Source: Cyprinodon diabolis (taxonomy: Eukaryota > Chordata > Actinopteri > Cyprinodontiformes > Cyprinodontidae). Taken from it: DNA of 64,000 bases. The notes beneath the pieces were generated by a model that saw only the letters and a program-made list of their open reading frames with translations, was not told the DNA's origin and ran no database searches. The stretch's first letter is position 1; every line of letters starts with the position of its first letter. Positions 55,830 to 64,000 of the stretch are shown here, piece by piece. Where the stretch lies: the NCBI GenBank assembly GCA_030533445.1, contig CM060070.1, forward strand, positions 20,836,001 to 20,900,000, written 5' to 3'. The position numbers and the translations under genes are program-made.

Positions 55830-56735
55830 TAAACTGAACTTTCTTCTTCTGGAAGTTTCTTCCTGCTAAAAGGGAGTTTTCCTCTCCGCTAGCGCTACAT
55901 CCATTACATACATTATTCTGTTATTCACAAGACTGTAATGTTCACCTGCACTCCTGACTGTTACTATTGTAACAACTGTTTACATGCATCTTGCACTACT
56001 CACCTTGACCGTATATTGATTTGCACTGCCGACTATTTGTATTTGCACTGCTGACTGTTTATTCACAGTACCAATTGTTTACATATACATTTGCAATAAC
56101 ATACTTTAACTGTAATATGCAATTCCCTTCCACTGCATTTTAATTTAGATAGCTTCTGTCCAAACTTCATTTATGCATTTTATAGTAAAACCCATCTGTA
56201 TATATGCTAAAGCACATAACTGTAAAAACCCTTTTTATAATAATATCCACCTGTATATTATATTCAGTACATATCCAGCTGTAAATTTAGTTCATAACAG
56301 TAGTTATCTATATACTATATTCATCTATTAGTAAGATTCTGTTTATAATGGTATTCATCTCTATACTTATTCAGTAGAACCTATGTCCTGTATTTATAGA
56401 AACATTATTTATCCTGCACTTGATGCTATTGCACTTCTGGTTAGACCTAAACTGCACTTTGTTGCCTTGTACCTGTACCTGTGTAATGAAAATAAAGTTG
56501 AATCTAATCTACATGCATGCTTGGTGCAAGGGATTGCTGATGAGTCAACAACAAAGTGCAAGCCAATTTCTTCGCAGCAGGCTCATCTAGGAAGAGCATA
56601 TCTTGCAAGTCAATGGCTTATGCAATCAACTGGTTTTCCTGAACAATCTCACTGTATTTTCTCTGTAAAGTGTCTTGAGATTAAATGTGTTGTGAATTGG
56701 CACTACATAGATAAACTGAATTTAATTTAATTGAT
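55830..56735 (+). mobile_element. L2 LINE 3' end split by a 608-bp insertion
   Basis: GGAAGTTTCTTCCTGCTAAAAG and GGGAGTTTTCCTCTCC (55,851-55,888) are the L2 3' UTR hallmark. The rest of the UTR resumes at 56,509 with GCATGCTTGGTG, CAATCAACTGGTTTTCC, AAAGTGTCTTGAGAT and the tail GGCACTACATAGATAAACTG. The two halves align with the copy at 8,915-9,160. Only the UTR remains. Confidence 0.8.
55901..56508 (+). mobile_element. 608-bp retroposon inserted in the L2 tail
   Basis: Flanked by CTACAT on both sides (55,895-55,900, 56,509-56,514). It ends GTACCTGTGTAATGAAAATAA and AGTTGAATCTAAT, a common fish non-LTR 3' tail. The interior has repeated TTGCACTGC-GACT-TT words and no reading frame of note. 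It is probably a 5'-truncated LINE 3' UTR. Confidence 0.65.
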
Positions 56736-57638
56736 TATGGCCTGTTTTTCTTATGTGACAAGAAATTTTCCACCTTGAAAGGAAAAAATATCCTTAACAA
56801 TAAAAAAACAAAGAAACAAATAAATAGAACAGGTTAACTTATTGAAACTGAATTAGAACTTTTGTTGTATTATCCATTATTATTGCTATTGTACTATTGT
56901 GGAAATTTGAGCAAAATAGATTTTAATTCAATTCAATTCAGTTTATTTATATAGCGCCAAATTCACAACACATGTCATCTCAAGGCACTTTACAGTTCAA
57001 CCAGATCATACAGTCAAATTGATACAAAGTTTTCTATCTAAGGAAAACCAGTTGGTTGCATTGACTCATTGACTCAAATACAATCCCTCACACTAAGCAT
57101 GCTTGTAGCGACAGTGGAGAGGAAAAACTCCCTTTTAACAGGAAGAAACCTCCAGCAGAACCAGGCTCAGTGTGAGCGGCCATCTGCCGAGGCCGACAGG
57201 GGTTCAAGGAGACAGAAGCAGAGATACAAAAAGCAGCTGTAAAAGGCGGCCCCGTCCAGGAAACACACAGCCAGGCAGACGAGCTCCAAGGCAGCTCCCA
57301 TGCCAGAGGACGAAGAGAGCACATCCACTCAGTCACTGTCAGAGAAACAGGACCACACTGGAAAACAGGCCGATCTCCAACATCTATAAACAAGGGTGTT
57401 GATGGAAGCAGCACAGCTGATGTTTCTTTCCAGGATGACGTCACAGCCAAACAGGAACAGACGAGGCAAAGCTACTCTGAGGAAAAGCAGAGAGAGCAGA
57501 AGGTTAGAGATTGAACTAACAGATTCTGCAGAATAGGAGAACAGAGAGAGAATGAAGCAGAATGATGAAATGGGGGTCCCTATGTCTAAGCCTATAGCAG
57601 CATAACTATAGAGATAGCTCAGGATAACCTGAGCCACC

Positions 57639-58162
57639 CTAACTATAAGCTTTATCAAAAAGGAAAGTTTTAAGTCTAGCCTTAAAAGTAGACAGGGTGT
57701 CTGCCTCACGGACTAAAACTGGTAGTTGGTTCCACAGGAGAGGAGCCTGATGACTAAAAGATCTGCCTCCCATTCTACTTTTAGAAATTCTAGGAACCAC
57801 TAGTAAACCTGCAGATTGAGAGCGAAGTGCTCTGTTAGGAACATAAGGAACAATCAGATCTCTGATATAAGATGGAGCTTGGCCATTTAAGGCTTTATAT
57901 GTGAGAAGGAGGATTTTAAATTCTATTCTTGATTTAACAGGAAGCCAATGAAGAGAAGCCAGGATAGGAGAGATATGATCTCTCTTTTTAATTTTTATCA
58001 GAACTCTGGTTGCAGCATTTTGGATCAGCTGAAGGCTTTTAGCTACAGTTTGTGGACTTCCTGATAGTAAAGAATTACAATAGTCCAGCCTTGAAGTAAC
58101 AAATGCATGGACTAGTTTCTCAGCATCACCCCTGTACAGGAGATTTCTAATTTTTGCAATGT
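57639..58162 (-). pseudogene. L2 RT C-terminal part, downstream of the gypsy block
   Basis: The frame encodes NIAKIRNLLYRG, the FVTSRLDYCNSLL motif, HISPILASLHWLPV and the terminal FKARLKTFLFDK, without interruption to the stop at 57,639. An ATG at 58,220 in the LTR happens to read into it and is not a LINE start. Unlike the 7.6-kb copy, the run at HIS is not frameshifted here. Confidence 0.85.
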
Positions 58163-58870
58163 TGTTGGGATCTGGAGAATCTGTCCACCTTTCTCCAGCA
58201 GAGGGCATCCTAGGTCTCATGGAACTGAAGCTGACTACAACACCTGCGGCTGATCAGCTCATCAGGGAGACCTGCACATAAGCAGCAGCAGAGCTTCTCT
58301 TCGGCGCCAGAGTGTTAAACTAGTTATGGTTACCAAGTCTGAGCCAACCTGCATGTCTGATTTTCTGACTTCTCTGAAGATTAGACTTTGAATCTAACCA
58401 GTCTTTGTCCTCTCTGCTTCCTTGGAAGACCTGACTGAAACCTGGAGCTCTGAAAGAGCTCATCATCTGAAACCTGTCTGCCCGTTCTCAGAAGCAAAAC
58501 TGAAGACCAAACTGTCTGAACCTGCCTGCCTGTTCTCTAGGAGAGAACTTGGAGAATCTCAAGGTCTGAACCTCAACTAGCCTGAAGTCTAGCCCTGCCG
58601 TTGCTTAGCCCTCTGCCGCTCCCTCAATTTCTGGACCCTTCTGGTTCTCTCCCTCTACCGCTCAGCCTGAACCACAGAACAGGTACAGATCTGCATGTTA
58701 CTAAGACAAGACTCATCTGCTCCCTGGCTAACCTAACTATCCCTCTCGGCAGAGAACCCTGTGAGACCAGGCCCGGACCAGTTCCAGTATCAGTCCTATT
58801 AATCATTGTTTGTGCTTGAATAAACAGTTGAACTTTTACTCTGGCTCCTTGGTGTTCTGCATTTGGGTTA
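58163..58870 (+). repeat. 5' LTR of the gag-only element
   Basis: The start is fixed by comparison with 62,199. The end is not certain because the 3' LTR is truncated. AATAAA at 58,819-58,824 lies about 50 bases before the gag leader, so the LTR probably ends near GGTTACACA (58,866-58,874). The primer site is not recognised. Confidence 0.6.
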
Positions 58871-58887
58871 CACACCAGTACCCGAAC

Positions 58888-61293
58888 ATGACAGAACACT
58901 CTGGCCAACAACCTAACCCAGCAGTCCACCTCCGGAGGACGATTGAGGAGCTAGCTACTCAGAACCAAGGCCACGACTCCACCCTCCGTGAGTTCAACAC
59001 ACGCTCTGAACTAACTAATCAGACTCTACAGAAAATAGTCGGCAATCTCAGAGATGCTACTCCCAGAGCGGAGCCAGCTCAACTTCCGGTTCCGGAGCCA
59101 GTCCCGCTGCAAAGGTCAGAACCTGTTCCGACACTTCCTGAATTCCGTTCTTCACTTCCTGAAAGGTTTTCTGGCACACCTAGTAACTGTAACAGATTTT
59201 TGTTTCAATGTGAATTATTTTTTGAACTCTCTCCATCCAGTTTTTCTGACGGGGAGAAGATAGATTTCATTCTTTCACGATTATCCGGAGAAGCCATGGA
59301 ATGGGCAGAAGCCAGTTATCTTCCTGAATCTAGTCAGTCCTGTATATTTGAACAATTTTTAAAAGAATTCTCTCATGCTTTCTCAGAAGAATCAACAAAA
59401 TCACGAGGTCTGTTTTACATGAAACAAGGCAATAAAACCATAACTGATTTTTCAATTGACTTCCGGGTCAAAGCCGATTCTTCCGGATGGAATAACTTCA
59501 CGCTTAAAAAGGCCTATTTGAACGCATTAAATAAGGAAATTAAGGACCAACTGGTCAAGATCAATGAACCTGAAACCCTGGATGAGCTCATATGCCTTTC
59601 TATCCACCAGGATTATAGACTTCGAGCCAGAACCCGATCTAAAGGTAAGAGCCATGTTATTTCTGTACCTGCCACAGTAATTAACAGTGTTTCAGTTCTA
59701 CCTGTGTCACCTGAAACCGACTCCAGACTTAGGAGTTGTAACCAGCCTGCTTCTGTTACTGCTTCCTTGACTCATGGAGTTTCTTCCTCCACAGCCACCT
59801 CTTATAATAAACCCATGCAGCCCGGTCACATCAGACTCTCATCCAAGGAGAGAAGAAGGGGTATTGGGGAAAACTCTGGTTTTTACTCTGGAAGACCCGA
59901 TAATCCAGTCTCAGCCTGCCCAGCTAAGGGAAAAGCCGTTCGGTTTTCAGTTCAGACCTCCACCTCCCATTTGCACCAGGTCAGTCTCTCCCATCACACC
60001 CATGATCATCACTTAGAACCATCCGTCAGAAAACTTAAAATAGAACCACGTTTAACTCCTCAAACAGTAAGAGCTCCACTTATCCAAGAGTCAGATCTTT
60101 GGAGTTTTTTCTATGGGGATAGAGAGGATCTCTTCCCCTTCATGCCACCACATTCAGCTCCCCGCCATCCAGACCCCGCCTCAGAACCTCTGACAGTCAG
60201 AGCTCCCCACATCCAGGAGTCTGACCTCTGGAATTTCTTTTATGGGGATAGAGAAGATCTCTTCCCTTTCTTGCCACCTCATTGCCAACCAGTTAGCCTA
60301 ACATCTGAACTCAGTAGCATTTCAGAGTCATTAGTTTCTAAATCTGACCCCACGCCTGTTTCCCTAGCATCAGAACCCATTTATAAACCAGTTAACTTAG
60401 CGCCTGAACCCTTTAGCGCACCAGTTAGCTTTTGGCCACAATCAGTCAGCGCACCTGTTAATTTAGCCCCCAAGACCCACCGGCGTAAGAGATGGCGTCG
60501 CAGTGAGCCCGCTCTGAGCCGTCTAGAGACCCCTGAACCAGCTCTGAGCAGTTTAGAGACCCCTGAGCCGGTTCTGAGCAGTCTAAAGACCCCCGAGCCA
60601 GCCCTGAGACGTTTTGAGTCAGCTCTGTGCTGTCCAGAGACCCCTGAGTCAGCTCTGTGCCGTCCAGAGACCCCTGAGTCAGCTCTGTGCCGTCCAGAGA
60701 CGCCTGAGTCAGCTCTGTGCCGCCCAGAGACCCCTGAGTTAGCTCTATGCCGCCCAGAGACCCCTGAGTTAGCTCTATGCCGCCCAGAGACCCCTGAGTT
60801 AGCTATGTGCCGTCCAGAGACCCCTGAGCAGACTTTTAAGGAGGTGTCAGAATTCAAGGTATGTGGTCTTACGCCTCCTAGGGCCTCTCTGCAGGCGCTT
60901 CAAACCGCCACGAGCCCTCTGCGGGCACTTCAAGCCACCTCAGAGACTGAACCTGTGTCGCCGTGGGCGGTTTCCTCCATGCTGGATTTGGAGCCACAGT
61001 CGGTGGTCTCCTCTGTTCCTGATTGGGAGCCACAGTCGGTGGTCTCCTCTGTTCCTGATTTGGGGCCACAGTCGGTGGTCTCTTTTCCTGATTCGGGGCC
61101 GCAATCGGCGGGCTCCTCTGTTCCTGACCCGGAGCCGCAAACGGCGGGCTCCTCTGTTCCTGACCCAGAGCCGCAGTCGGCGGGCTCCTCTGTTCCTGAT
61201 CCGGAGCCGCAGTCGGCGGTCTCATCTGTTCCTGTCCAGGAGCCGCAGTCGGCGGTCTCATCTGTTCCTGTCCAGGAACACGGTCTCATCTGA
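58888..61293 (+). CDS. Gypsy gag fused to proline-rich tandem repeats
   Basis: The start ATG at 58,888 (MTEHSGQQ) is preferred over 58,810, which lies in the LTR. Residues 85-260 form a gag capsid-like region (PERFSGTP, FILSRLSGEAMEWAE, FEQFLKEFSHAF, FSIDFRVKA). At residues 331-345 the usual CCHC knuckle is degenerate: only the last Cys (SACPAKGKA) survives. Residues 390-480 hold two near-copies of a module with ESDLW-FFYGDREDLFPF. From about residue 545 the frame is built of 10-residue (ETPESALCRP) then 12-residue (SSVPDPEPQSAG) repeats to the stop. The 801-residue frame is unusually long for gag alone. The stop at 61,293 follows a one-base shift in the repeat. Confidence 0.7.
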   Translation: MTEHSGQQPNPAVHLRRTIEELATQNQGHDSTLREFNTRSELTNQTLQKIVGNLRDATPRAEPAQLPVPEPVPLQRSEPVPTLPEFRSSLPERFSGTPSNCNRFLFQCELFFELSPSSFSDGEKIDFILSRLSGEAMEWAEASYLPESSQSCIFEQFLKEFSHAFSEESTKSRGLFYMKQGNKTITDFSIDFRVKADSSGWNNFTLKKAYLNALNKEIKDQLVKINEPETLDELICLSIHQDYRLRARTRSKGKSHVISVPATVINSVSVLPVSPETDSRLRSCNQPASVTASLTHGVSSSTATSYNKPMQPGHIRLSSKERRRGIGENSGFYSGRPDNPVSACPAKGKAVRFSVQTSTSHLHQVSLSHHTHDHHLEPSVRKLKIEPRLTPQTVRAPLIQESDLWSFFYGDREDLFPFMPPHSAPRHPDPASEPLTVRAPHIQESDLWNFFYGDREDLFPFLPPHCQPVSLTSELSSISESLVSKSDPTPVSLASEPIYKPVNLAPEPFSAPVSFWPQSVSAPVNLAPKTHRRKRWRRSEPALSRLETPEPALSSLETPEPVLSSLKTPEPALRRFESALCCPETPESALCRPETPESALCRPETPESALCRPETPELALCRPETPELALCRPETPELAMCRPETPEQTFKEVSEFKVCGLTPPRASLQALQTATSPLRALQATSETEPVSPWAVSSMLDLEPQSVVSSVPDWEPQSVVSSVPDLGPQSVVSFPDSGPQSAGSSVPDPEPQTAGSSVPDPEPQSAGSSVPDPEPQSAVSSVPVQEPQSAVSSVPVQEHGLI
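60505..60840 (+). repeat. 30-bp coding tandem array (ETPESALCRP)
   Basis: About ten units of CAGAGACCCCTGAG plus TCAGCTCTGTGCCGTC encode a 10-residue repeat. The first units are diverged (PALSSL) and the central ones nearly identical, suggesting recent expansion. Confidence 0.9.
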
Positions 61294-61665
61294 GACTGTA
61301 CCTGAGCCGCAGTCGGCGGCCTTCTCAGAGTCTGTTCCTGAGCCGCAGTCGGCGGTCACCCCAGAGCCTGCTCCTGAGCCGCAGTCGGCGGTGACCTCTG
61401 AGACTGTACCTGAGCCGCAGTCGGCGGCCTTCTCAGAGTCTGTTCCTGAGCCGCAGTCGGCGGTCACCTCAGAGCCTGTTCCTGAGCCGCAGTCGGCGGT
61501 CACCTCAGAGCCTGTTCCTGAGCCGCAGTTGGCGGTCACCTCAGAGCCTGTTTCTGAGTCGCAGTCGGCGATCCCCCCTGCTCCAGTTCCAGAGCCGCAG
61601 TCGGCGGCCCCCTCGGACCCTGTTCCAGAGCCGCAGTCCGGGGCCCCCTCTGAGACCGTTGCTGA
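60965..61665 (+). repeat. 36-bp coding tandem array (VPEPQSA)
   Basis: About 19 units of GAGCCGCAGTCGGCGG plus a variable half (GCTCCTCTGTTCCTGA or TCACCTCAGAGCCTGTTCC) encode a 12-residue repeat with an EPQSA core. The repeat changes frame once near 61,275, where the first reading frame ends and the frame 60,863-62,188 takes over the same peptide repeat. Confidence 0.9.
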
Positions 61666-62188
61666 GCAGCTGAAGAGGGGACGGCGTTCCCCTTGGGGCT
61701 TCCTGTTGAAACTGGGGCGTCGTCCTCCTCCTAAGATCCTGCAACGGCGGCTGAGACATCGTCCTCCCCCAAAGAGTCAGCAGCAACGGAGATGTCTTCC
61801 ACCTATAACCCCACGTCACCTGACCCATGGCCAGCCTCCAGAACCTCTGCCATGCCTTCGGCCCCACGGCCGGCCACCTGAGACTCTGCCCCGCTGCCGG
61901 CCCCACGGCCGGCCACCTGAGACTCTGCCTAATAAATCATCAGAGACTTTCTTTGCTTTCGTCCACCTTAAGTGGATCGTTTTTTGTTCTGGACTCAGTT
62001 TTTGTTTTTTGCCCTCCTTGCCTAGTTCCCCCTCCACCCACCCTGGGTGGGTTGTTTTTGGTTTTGGACTCTGTTTTTGTGTTTTCTTGCCCTCCTTGCC
62101 TGGTGCCCCCTCCGCCCACCCTGGGTGGGTTGTTTTTTGTTTTTTCTTTTTCATGGACTATTCTGGTGCGTCTTGTATCCGCCCTTGA
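61280..62188 (+). pseudogene. Continuation of the repeat frame to the 3' end of the element
   Basis: After the shift the frame carries PEPQSA repeats to about 61,660, then a basic Pro/Arg-rich part (KRGRRSPWGFLLKLGRRPPP) and two near-copies of a hydrophobic LPSSPSTHPGWVVFGFG-type segment. It stops at 62,188, eight bases before the polypurine tract. It was probably once one frame with the gag. Its repeats encode no pol domain. The role is unknown. Confidence 0.6.
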
Positions 62189-62198
62189 GGGGGGGTAC

Positions 62199-62395
62199 TG
62201 TTGGGATCTGGAGAATCTGTCCACCTTTCTCCAGCAGAGGACATCCTAGGTCTCATGGAGCTGAAGCTGACTACAACACCTGCGGCTGATCAGCTCATCA
62301 GGGAGACCTGCATATAAGCAGCAGCAGAGCTTCTCTTCGGCGCCAGAGTGTTAAACTAGTTATGGTTAGCAAGTCTGAGCCATCATCAAGTCTGA
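62199..62395 (+). repeat. Truncated 3' LTR with a short duplication at the break
   Basis: It matches 58,163-58,347 with four or five differences and stops at AAGTCTGAGCCA. The next bases are TCATC followed by a second AAGTCTGAGCCAT, then L2 sequence (TCATCTTGATTTATAG). The remaining LTR (about 500 bp) and about 300 bp of LINE are missing. Confidence 0.85.
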
Positions 62396-62399
62396 GCCA

Positions 62400-63992
62400 T
62401 TCATCTTGATTTATAGACAGATATAGCTGGGTATCATCAGCATAACAGTGAAAATTAATCCCATGCTGTCTAATAACTCTACCAATTGGGAGCATGTATA
62501 AAGTAAAGAGAATTGGTCCTAGCACTGATCCCTGTGGTACTCCACAGGTAACCTTTGAGCATGTTGAAGATCTATCATTAACATGAACAAACTGAATTCG
62601 ATCAGATAGATAATATTTAAACTAGTCTAGTGTTGTTCCTTTAATTCCAACAAAATATTCAAGTCTTTCTAAAAGAATATTATGGTCAACTGTATCAAAT
62701 GCAGCACTAAGATCCAACAGGACGAGCACAGATACAAGTCCATTATTTGAGGCCATGAGAATATCATTAGTGACTTTCACCAGAGCTGTTTCAGTGCTAT
62801 GATGAGCTCTAAAGCCAGACTGAAACTCTTCAAAAAGTTCATTATGGTGTAAGTGATCATAAACTTGTTTGGGAACTACTTTCTCAAGAATTTTGGATAA
62901 GAAAGGATTATTGGATATAGGTCTATAATTAACCAAGTCATCTGGGTCAAGAGACGGTTTCTTAAGCAGAGGTTTAATTACAGCAACCTTAAAAGCTTTA
63001 GGTACATATCCCTGTAACAGAGATAGATTAATCACATCTAAAATGGAGGAGTAGATCAAAGGGAATACCTTCTTAAATAACCTGGTTGGAACTGGATCTA
63101 ACATACAAGTTGAAGGCTTAGATGAAGACAATAATTTTGCTAATTCAGAAAGTTCAACTGGATCAAAGCAGTCTAAACCCGGTTCAGATTACATGACTAC
63201 CTCAGGTACAATCGCGGATAGAGGAGTGCTTATGATCTTATTTTTAATAAGATCAATCTTATTTATAAAGAATCCCATAAAATCATTGCTGCTAAGAGCA
63301 GGTGGAATGGACGGTTCAACAGAGCTATGGCTCTGGGTGAGTTTGGCAACTGTATTAAAAAGAAATCTAGGATTATTCTTATTCTCCTCTATTAATGAGG
63401 AGAAGTATGCTGCTCTTGCTTTACAAAGGGTCCTCTTATACAGCAGTAAACCATTTCTCCAGTTTCCTAGCATTTTGCTTCAAAGTACGCAGCTCTGCAT
63501 TAAACCAAGGAGCAAGCTTTCTATTTTCAACGGTTTTCATTTTCAAGGGAGCTGTGTTGTCTAAGGCAGTACGCAGAGAACTAGCAACCCCATCAACAAA
63601 ATCATCAACCTGTGAAGGGGAATAAGCTATGCTTTTGGACTCTGCAGCACTGCTCAGCGACACAGAGGAGAGAGAAAGTGAAGCAGATTCTTTAAAATTT
63701 ATAACTGCACTATCTGATAAAGATCTACTAAAAACCTTCTTTTGGGGGAGGAGAACTCTGTTAAAGTAATCCTGAAGGTTATTAGAAAGTGGTCAGAGAG
63801 GACAGGGTTGTGAGGAAATACTGTTATTTCTTCACATTCTATGCCGTATGTCAGCACAAGATCCAAAGTATGAAGATGAGAATGTGTGGGACTATTCACA
63901 TTTTGAACAAAGCCAATAGTGTCTAAGATAGCATTAAAGGCTGCTCTTAAGCTACCGCCTTCAATGTCAGCATGGATGTTAAAATCTCCCAC
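62400..63992 (-). pseudogene. L2 ORF2: AP endonuclease end and RT core
   Basis: 63,992-63,699 encodes the endonuclease C-terminal part with GDFNIH and LSDHFLITF, its metal and phosphate-binding motifs. 63,663-63,189 covers the linker in two frames. 63,131-62,622 has RT fingers (VNYRPISN, FQSGFRAHHSTETAL) and motif A (LDLSAAFDTVDH). A TAG near 62,620 breaks the frame before the [13 protein letters not shown] and YADDTQLYL boxes (62,525-62,420). At least one stop and two shifts disable it. The N-terminus lies beyond 64,000. Confidence 0.85.
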
Positions 63993-64000
63993 TATGATAA

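Larger units (their letters stand above)
58163..62395 (+). mobile_element. Gag-only Ty3/gypsy-type element
   Basis: Two direct LTR copies start TGTTGGGATCTGG at 58,163 and 62,199. The polypurine GAGGGGGGGTAC precedes the second. Between them are a gag frame and a long GC-rich tandem-repeat frame, but no DTG protease, YxDD RT, RNase H or integrase anywhere. The 3' LTR is cut after about 190 bp. It is therefore a non-autonomous derivative that would need a helper. It interrupts the L2 LINE. Confidence 0.8.
56922..64000 (-). mobile_element. L2-type LINE, minus strand, interrupted by a gypsy element
   Basis: The tail (AATTC)n with TATATAGCGCCAAATTC starts at 56,922. The 3' UTR runs to 57,638, RT C-terminal parts to 58,162, then the gypsy block (58,163-62,395). 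RT core and AP-endonuclease parts continue to the window edge. It is the same family as the 7.6-kb copy (over 90 percent similar in shared parts by eye). Comparison with that copy shows that about 300 bp of RT sequence between the two halves are absent. Confidence 0.9.

Noticed and set aside
57172..57402. 76-codon frame shared by the two L2 copies on the opposite strand
   Set aside because: It is antisense to the L2 3' UTR. Shared only because the two copies are similar in sequence.
58810..58887. Upstream ATG as gag start
   Set aside because: It lies inside the LTR around AATAAA. The ATG at 58,888 lies just after the leader and starts with the family-like MTEHSGQ.
60381..60857. 158-codon minus-strand repeat protein (SGVSGRHRA units)
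   Set aside because: It is the antisense of the 30-bp coding minisatellite. Any 30-bp array keeps several frames open.

Overview
The window looks like chromosomal DNA of a bony fish, most likely a percomorph teleost. Coding is sparse and intron-split, intergenic sequence is AT-rich, and most recognisable sequence is transposons typical of fish genomes: L2, Rex3, CR1/Rex1-like and R4/Dong-like LINEs, Gmr1-like and other Ty3/gypsy elements, a Penelope-like relic, Tc1, several hAT derivatives and tRNA-derived SINEs. I saw no bacterial operon, CRISPR array, rRNA or functional tRNA gene. The species cannot be fixed from the sequence alone.

Layout. 0-3 kb: a CR1/Rex1-like LINE split by two LTR-like insertions, then a 23-bp minisatellite (3.0-3.9 kb). 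4.8-7.1 kb: a probable solo LTR, a SINE with a 12-bp target duplication, a foldback MITE and a SINE-like fragment. 7.6-9.2 kb: a 5'-truncated L2 LINE. 9.4-17.3 kb: an R4/Dong-like LINE cut by a Gmr1-like LTR retrotransposon whose domain order is gag-PR-IN-RT-RH. 17.3-18.6 kb: a hAT scrap and a second L2 copy. 19.7-21.7 kb, minus strand: three phase-compatible exons of a possible small membrane protein that I do not recognise. 22.6-24.1 kb: a hAT MITE. 26.3-28.4 kb: a Rex3 LINE. 28.8 kb: a SINE. 30.2-30.4 kb: a long AT palindrome. 31.3-31.6 kb: a 308-bp hAT MITE.

From about 31.8 kb onward the plus strand appears to carry the 5' part of a class I cytokine receptor gene, most likely the leptin receptor. 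It has a possible non-coding first exon near 32.0 kb, a signal-peptide exon at 42.3 kb and extracellular exons at 43.5, 45.4, 49.6, 50.0 and perhaps 50.5 kb. Its introns hold a Penelope-like relic, a hAT element with a BED zinc finger, a SINE fragment and local tandem duplications. Later exons are not visible and may lie beyond the window.

52.1-53.7 kb holds a Tc1 transposon that looks intact: 202-bp inverted repeats with one mismatch, TA duplications and an unbroken 334-residue DD34E transposase. 55.8-56.7 kb is an L2 tail split by a 608-bp insertion. 56.9-64 kb is a minus-strand L2 LINE interrupted by a gypsy-type element (58.2-62.4 kb). That element carries gag and a long tandem-repeat extension but no protease, reverse transcriptase or integrase. 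Apart from the Tc1 transposase and possibly the gag, every transposon reading frame here is broken. The host content is the partial receptor gene and perhaps the small membrane protein gene.
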